A stretch of DNA of 7,049 nt from Candidatus Liptonbacteria bacterium RIFCSPLOWO2_01_FULL_53_13. Lineage in GTDB: Bacteria; Patescibacteriota; Minisyncoccia; UBA6257; 2-01-FULL-56-20. The notes under the pieces are model-generated. The model made no database searches. It saw only the letters and a program-made list of their open reading frames with translations, and was not told the DNA's origin. This document shows, piece by piece, positions 5,495 through 7,049 of the stretch. The stretch is taken from NCBI GenBank assembly GCA_001818895.1, contig MHLB01000021.1:1067-8115 (forward strand), read 5' to 3'. A program made the position numbers and the translations under genes. Each line of letters opens with the position of its first letter. The stretch's first letter is position 1.

Positions 5495-7049
5495 CTACTG
5501 TCCTACCGTGCCAATCGTAATGGCGCTGCCTCCCGCGCTTCCGCTCACGCTTGCGTTCGCGGTACTTAGCGTCACATTCCCGCTTGCGACGTTCCACACA
5601 TATACCGCGCCCTGCGGGACGGTGCCAGGCGCATCTTTTGCGGCGCCAAGCACATCCGCATAGAGGTCAAGAATCTTAGACTTACCCTGCGGAATCGCGA
5701 GCGGTTTTGCGAGCACGAAAGATGCGAGAGCTGTCGCTCCGTCGGTTGCGAGCGCGCCGGACAATACTCCCACCTGCGCGGTGCCGACCCTCAGTTTGAG
5801 ATTCGCGAAAGAAGACGCGCTTCCCCGGTTATTGCCGACTGCACCCGTGATATCTATGCGGGTGACCGCAACGGGCTGAAGATTATCGTTCGCGAGCGAA
5901 ACACTGAAAATCCGCACGTTCCTTTTCCCCGGCAGAAGAGATGCGGGCGAGAGCTTCCCCGCGGGGATGCCGAGCGTGAGCACGGAACCGGTGGACGAGA
6001 GTTTCTGGAACGGACCGAATACCGTTCCGTCAATCTTAATCGATTGCTCGTTGTCGTTCGTCGCCACGATGTCTTTCGCCGCAAGATTCCACCGGTGCGA
6101 GGAGCCGTCCATTCGGCCAAGCTTCTCGGAATTTACTTCTCCAAAGAGCGTGAATATTTTTACGCTATTTGCGGGAATCACGAGGCCTCCGGGGATGGAA
6201 ATGCGTACGCGTACCGGGCCGGAAGAGGCCGGTTCCGTGAAATCGGCTATCGGGAAGGACGTGCCCGCTCCGATATCATCAAGGCGCATCGCGCTAAACG
6301 CCATCAAGCTCGGCTTTCCCGCGCTTATCGTATCCGTGAACGAGAGTTCTTTTACCACGATGCTCTTGCTCGCGCTCCGATTCTGGAGTTTCACGTTCAT
6401 AAGCGGCTGAGCGCTTCCCGGGACGATGACCGAGGGAACCGTGCGTGAAGCATCCGCGCTCACCTGAAGCTTCGTGGCGAGATCGGGCGCGAGAGAAAGG
6501 CCAAAGGAGAAATCGCTCGCATCTTGTACGTCATATGCGGTGTCGCTCGCCGCACCGTTCGCGCTCCCGTAGATCTTCACGCGGTATCCTTCGCGGGCAG
6601 TGACCGTGAGCGCCGCGTCATTCAGGCACGCGCCGTTCTTTGCAAACACGTATGCTTTTGATGCGGGGGTCGCGGGAACGTCTTTCGCCAAAAGGCAGGA
6701 GAAATTCGCTTCCGGATGCACAAGGTAGAGAGAGACCACATTCAGGTCAAGCCCGCTTGAGCGCCAGCCAAGCTTGTATTCCCTGTCAAAATTCCACCGT
6801 TCGTTTTTCGCCGGAGCCGTTACGGTTAAGGTCGGGGCCTGCGGGACGATGCGCGTCACTTTCGGAGCGGATGCTCCTCCGGGGCCCGTGCACCCTACGG
6901 TGACCGTGAGCGGCACGCGCGCATTATCCACCGAGTAGCGATACACTCCCTGCTCATCGGATTCAACAGCAACGGTCGCGCCCGCCGTGCCTCCGTCCGG
7001 CAGAGCGGTCACCGCACAGGAATTGGCGAGCGAAGATTTCCATACAATT
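5495..7049 (-). CDS. Large extracellular multidomain protein (Ig-like, Kre9/KNH-like and repeat domains), C-terminal part
   Basis: The reading frame is open from the right edge to a TAG at 5497-5495, giving 517 residues; the N-terminus, and any signal peptide, lies outside. The GTG at 7012 is an internal Val codon, since upstream codons (VWKSSLANSCAV) continue the same Ig-like domain. Domains in order, numbered from the window edge: 1-70, an Ig-like unit with Cys11 and Cys53 (in VGCTGPGGASA), like the repeated CxxGPGGSA modules of CPR surface proteins; 73-184, a Kre9/KNH-like beta-sandwich (LTVTAPAKNERWNFDREYKL...WRSSGL, ending DASDFSFGL) with Cys118 and Cys141; 194-352 and 356-517, two related beta-rich repeats that share an IP-x-x-S-x-KI-x-x-L motif (IPANSVKIFTLFGEV and IPQGKSKILDLYADV). 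It is rich in Ser, Thr, Ala, Val and Gly with no catalytic motif and no C-terminal anchor or sorting signal. Likely role: cell-surface or secreted structural or adhesive protein. Domain assignments come from motif memory; the exact function is unknown. Confidence 0.82.
   Translation of the reverse strand, partial: IVWKSSLANSCAVTALPDGGTAGATVAVESDEQGVYRYSVDNARVPLTVTVGCTGPGGASAPKVTRIVPQAPTLTVTAPAKNERWNFDREYKLGWRSSGLDLNVVSLYLVHPEANFSCLLAKDVPATPASKAYVFAKNGACLNDAALTVTAREGYRVKIYGSANGAASDTAYDVQDASDFSFGLSLAPDLATKLQVSADASRTVPSVIVPGSAQPLMNVKLQNRSASKSIVVKELSFTDTISAGKPSLMAFSAMRLDDIGAGTSFPIADFTEPASSGPVRVRISIPGGLVIPANSVKIFTLFGEVNSEKLGRMDGSSHRWNLAAKDIVATNDNEQSIKIDGTVFGPFQKLSSTGSVLTLGIPAGKLSPASLLPGKRNVRIFSVSLANDNLQPVAVTRIDITGAVGNNRGSASSFANLKLRVGTAQVGVLSGALATDGATALASFVLAKPLAIPQGKSKILDLYADVLGAAKDAPGTVPQGAVYVWNVASGNVTLSTANASVSGSAGGSAITIGTVGQ

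Noticed and set aside
5967..6410. Plus-strand frames of 134-147 codons antisense to the surface protein
   Set aside because: They overlap each other and the well-supported minus-strand domains, with no family resemblance.
7010..7012. GTG as the start of the minus-strand surface protein
   Set aside because: The same frame stays open to the window edge, and the upstream residues (VWKSSLANSCAV) continue the Ig-like domain and supply its first Cys. The gene is partial, not complete.

Overview
The window looks like chromosomal DNA from a bacterium of the Patescibacteria/CPR radiation, probably a GC-rich member of the Parcubacteria. That placement is inference. It rests on three things: an ECF sigma factor followed by a small single-pass membrane protein of a type often seen in those genomes; a large surface protein built from Ig-like and beta-sandwich repeats; and intergenic DNA full of short palindromes. 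All genes read normally in the standard bacterial code. UGA is a true stop (it ends carA), so the UGA=Gly code of Gracilibacteria/Absconditabacteria does not apply. There is no rRNA, tRNA, CRISPR array or transposase.

Layout. Positions 1-785 (minus strand) hold a two-gene unit: an ECF-type sigma factor (785-246) and, 4 nt downstream, the first 80 codons of a putative membrane-anchored anti-sigma-like partner that runs off the left edge. Positions 786-1162 are a divergent intergenic region. It contains a convincing minus-strand promoter for the sigma gene, a 20-bp tandem direct repeat overlapping that promoter's -35, a perfect 26-bp inverted repeat, a smaller hairpin and a weaker plus-strand promoter candidate for carA. 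Positions 1163-5451 (plus strand) are the complete carA-carB pair, overlapping by ATGA and encoding both subunits of glutamine-dependent carbamoyl-phosphate synthetase. A hairpin at 5431-5470 covers the carB stop codon and probably terminates transcription from both sides. Positions 5495-7049 (minus strand) are the C-terminal 517 codons of a large, probably extracellular multidomain protein whose N-terminus lies beyond the right edge.

How the genes work together. CarA releases ammonia from glutamine and CarB turns it, with bicarbonate and two ATP, into carbamoyl phosphate for pyrimidine and arginine synthesis. Judged from remembered sequences, both subunits resemble the eukaryotic/Bacteroidetes lineage of the enzyme more than the E. 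coli type, although they are unfused as in most bacteria. The sigma/membrane-protein pair and the surface protein are separate units with no visible link to carAB. Nothing here amounts to a clearly new multi-gene system. The best leads are the structured divergent intergenic region, the terminator built into the end of carB, the eukaryotic-like carbamoyl-phosphate synthetase with an unusual ATP-loop residue, and the sigma-factor partner without a recognisable zinc anti-sigma motif.
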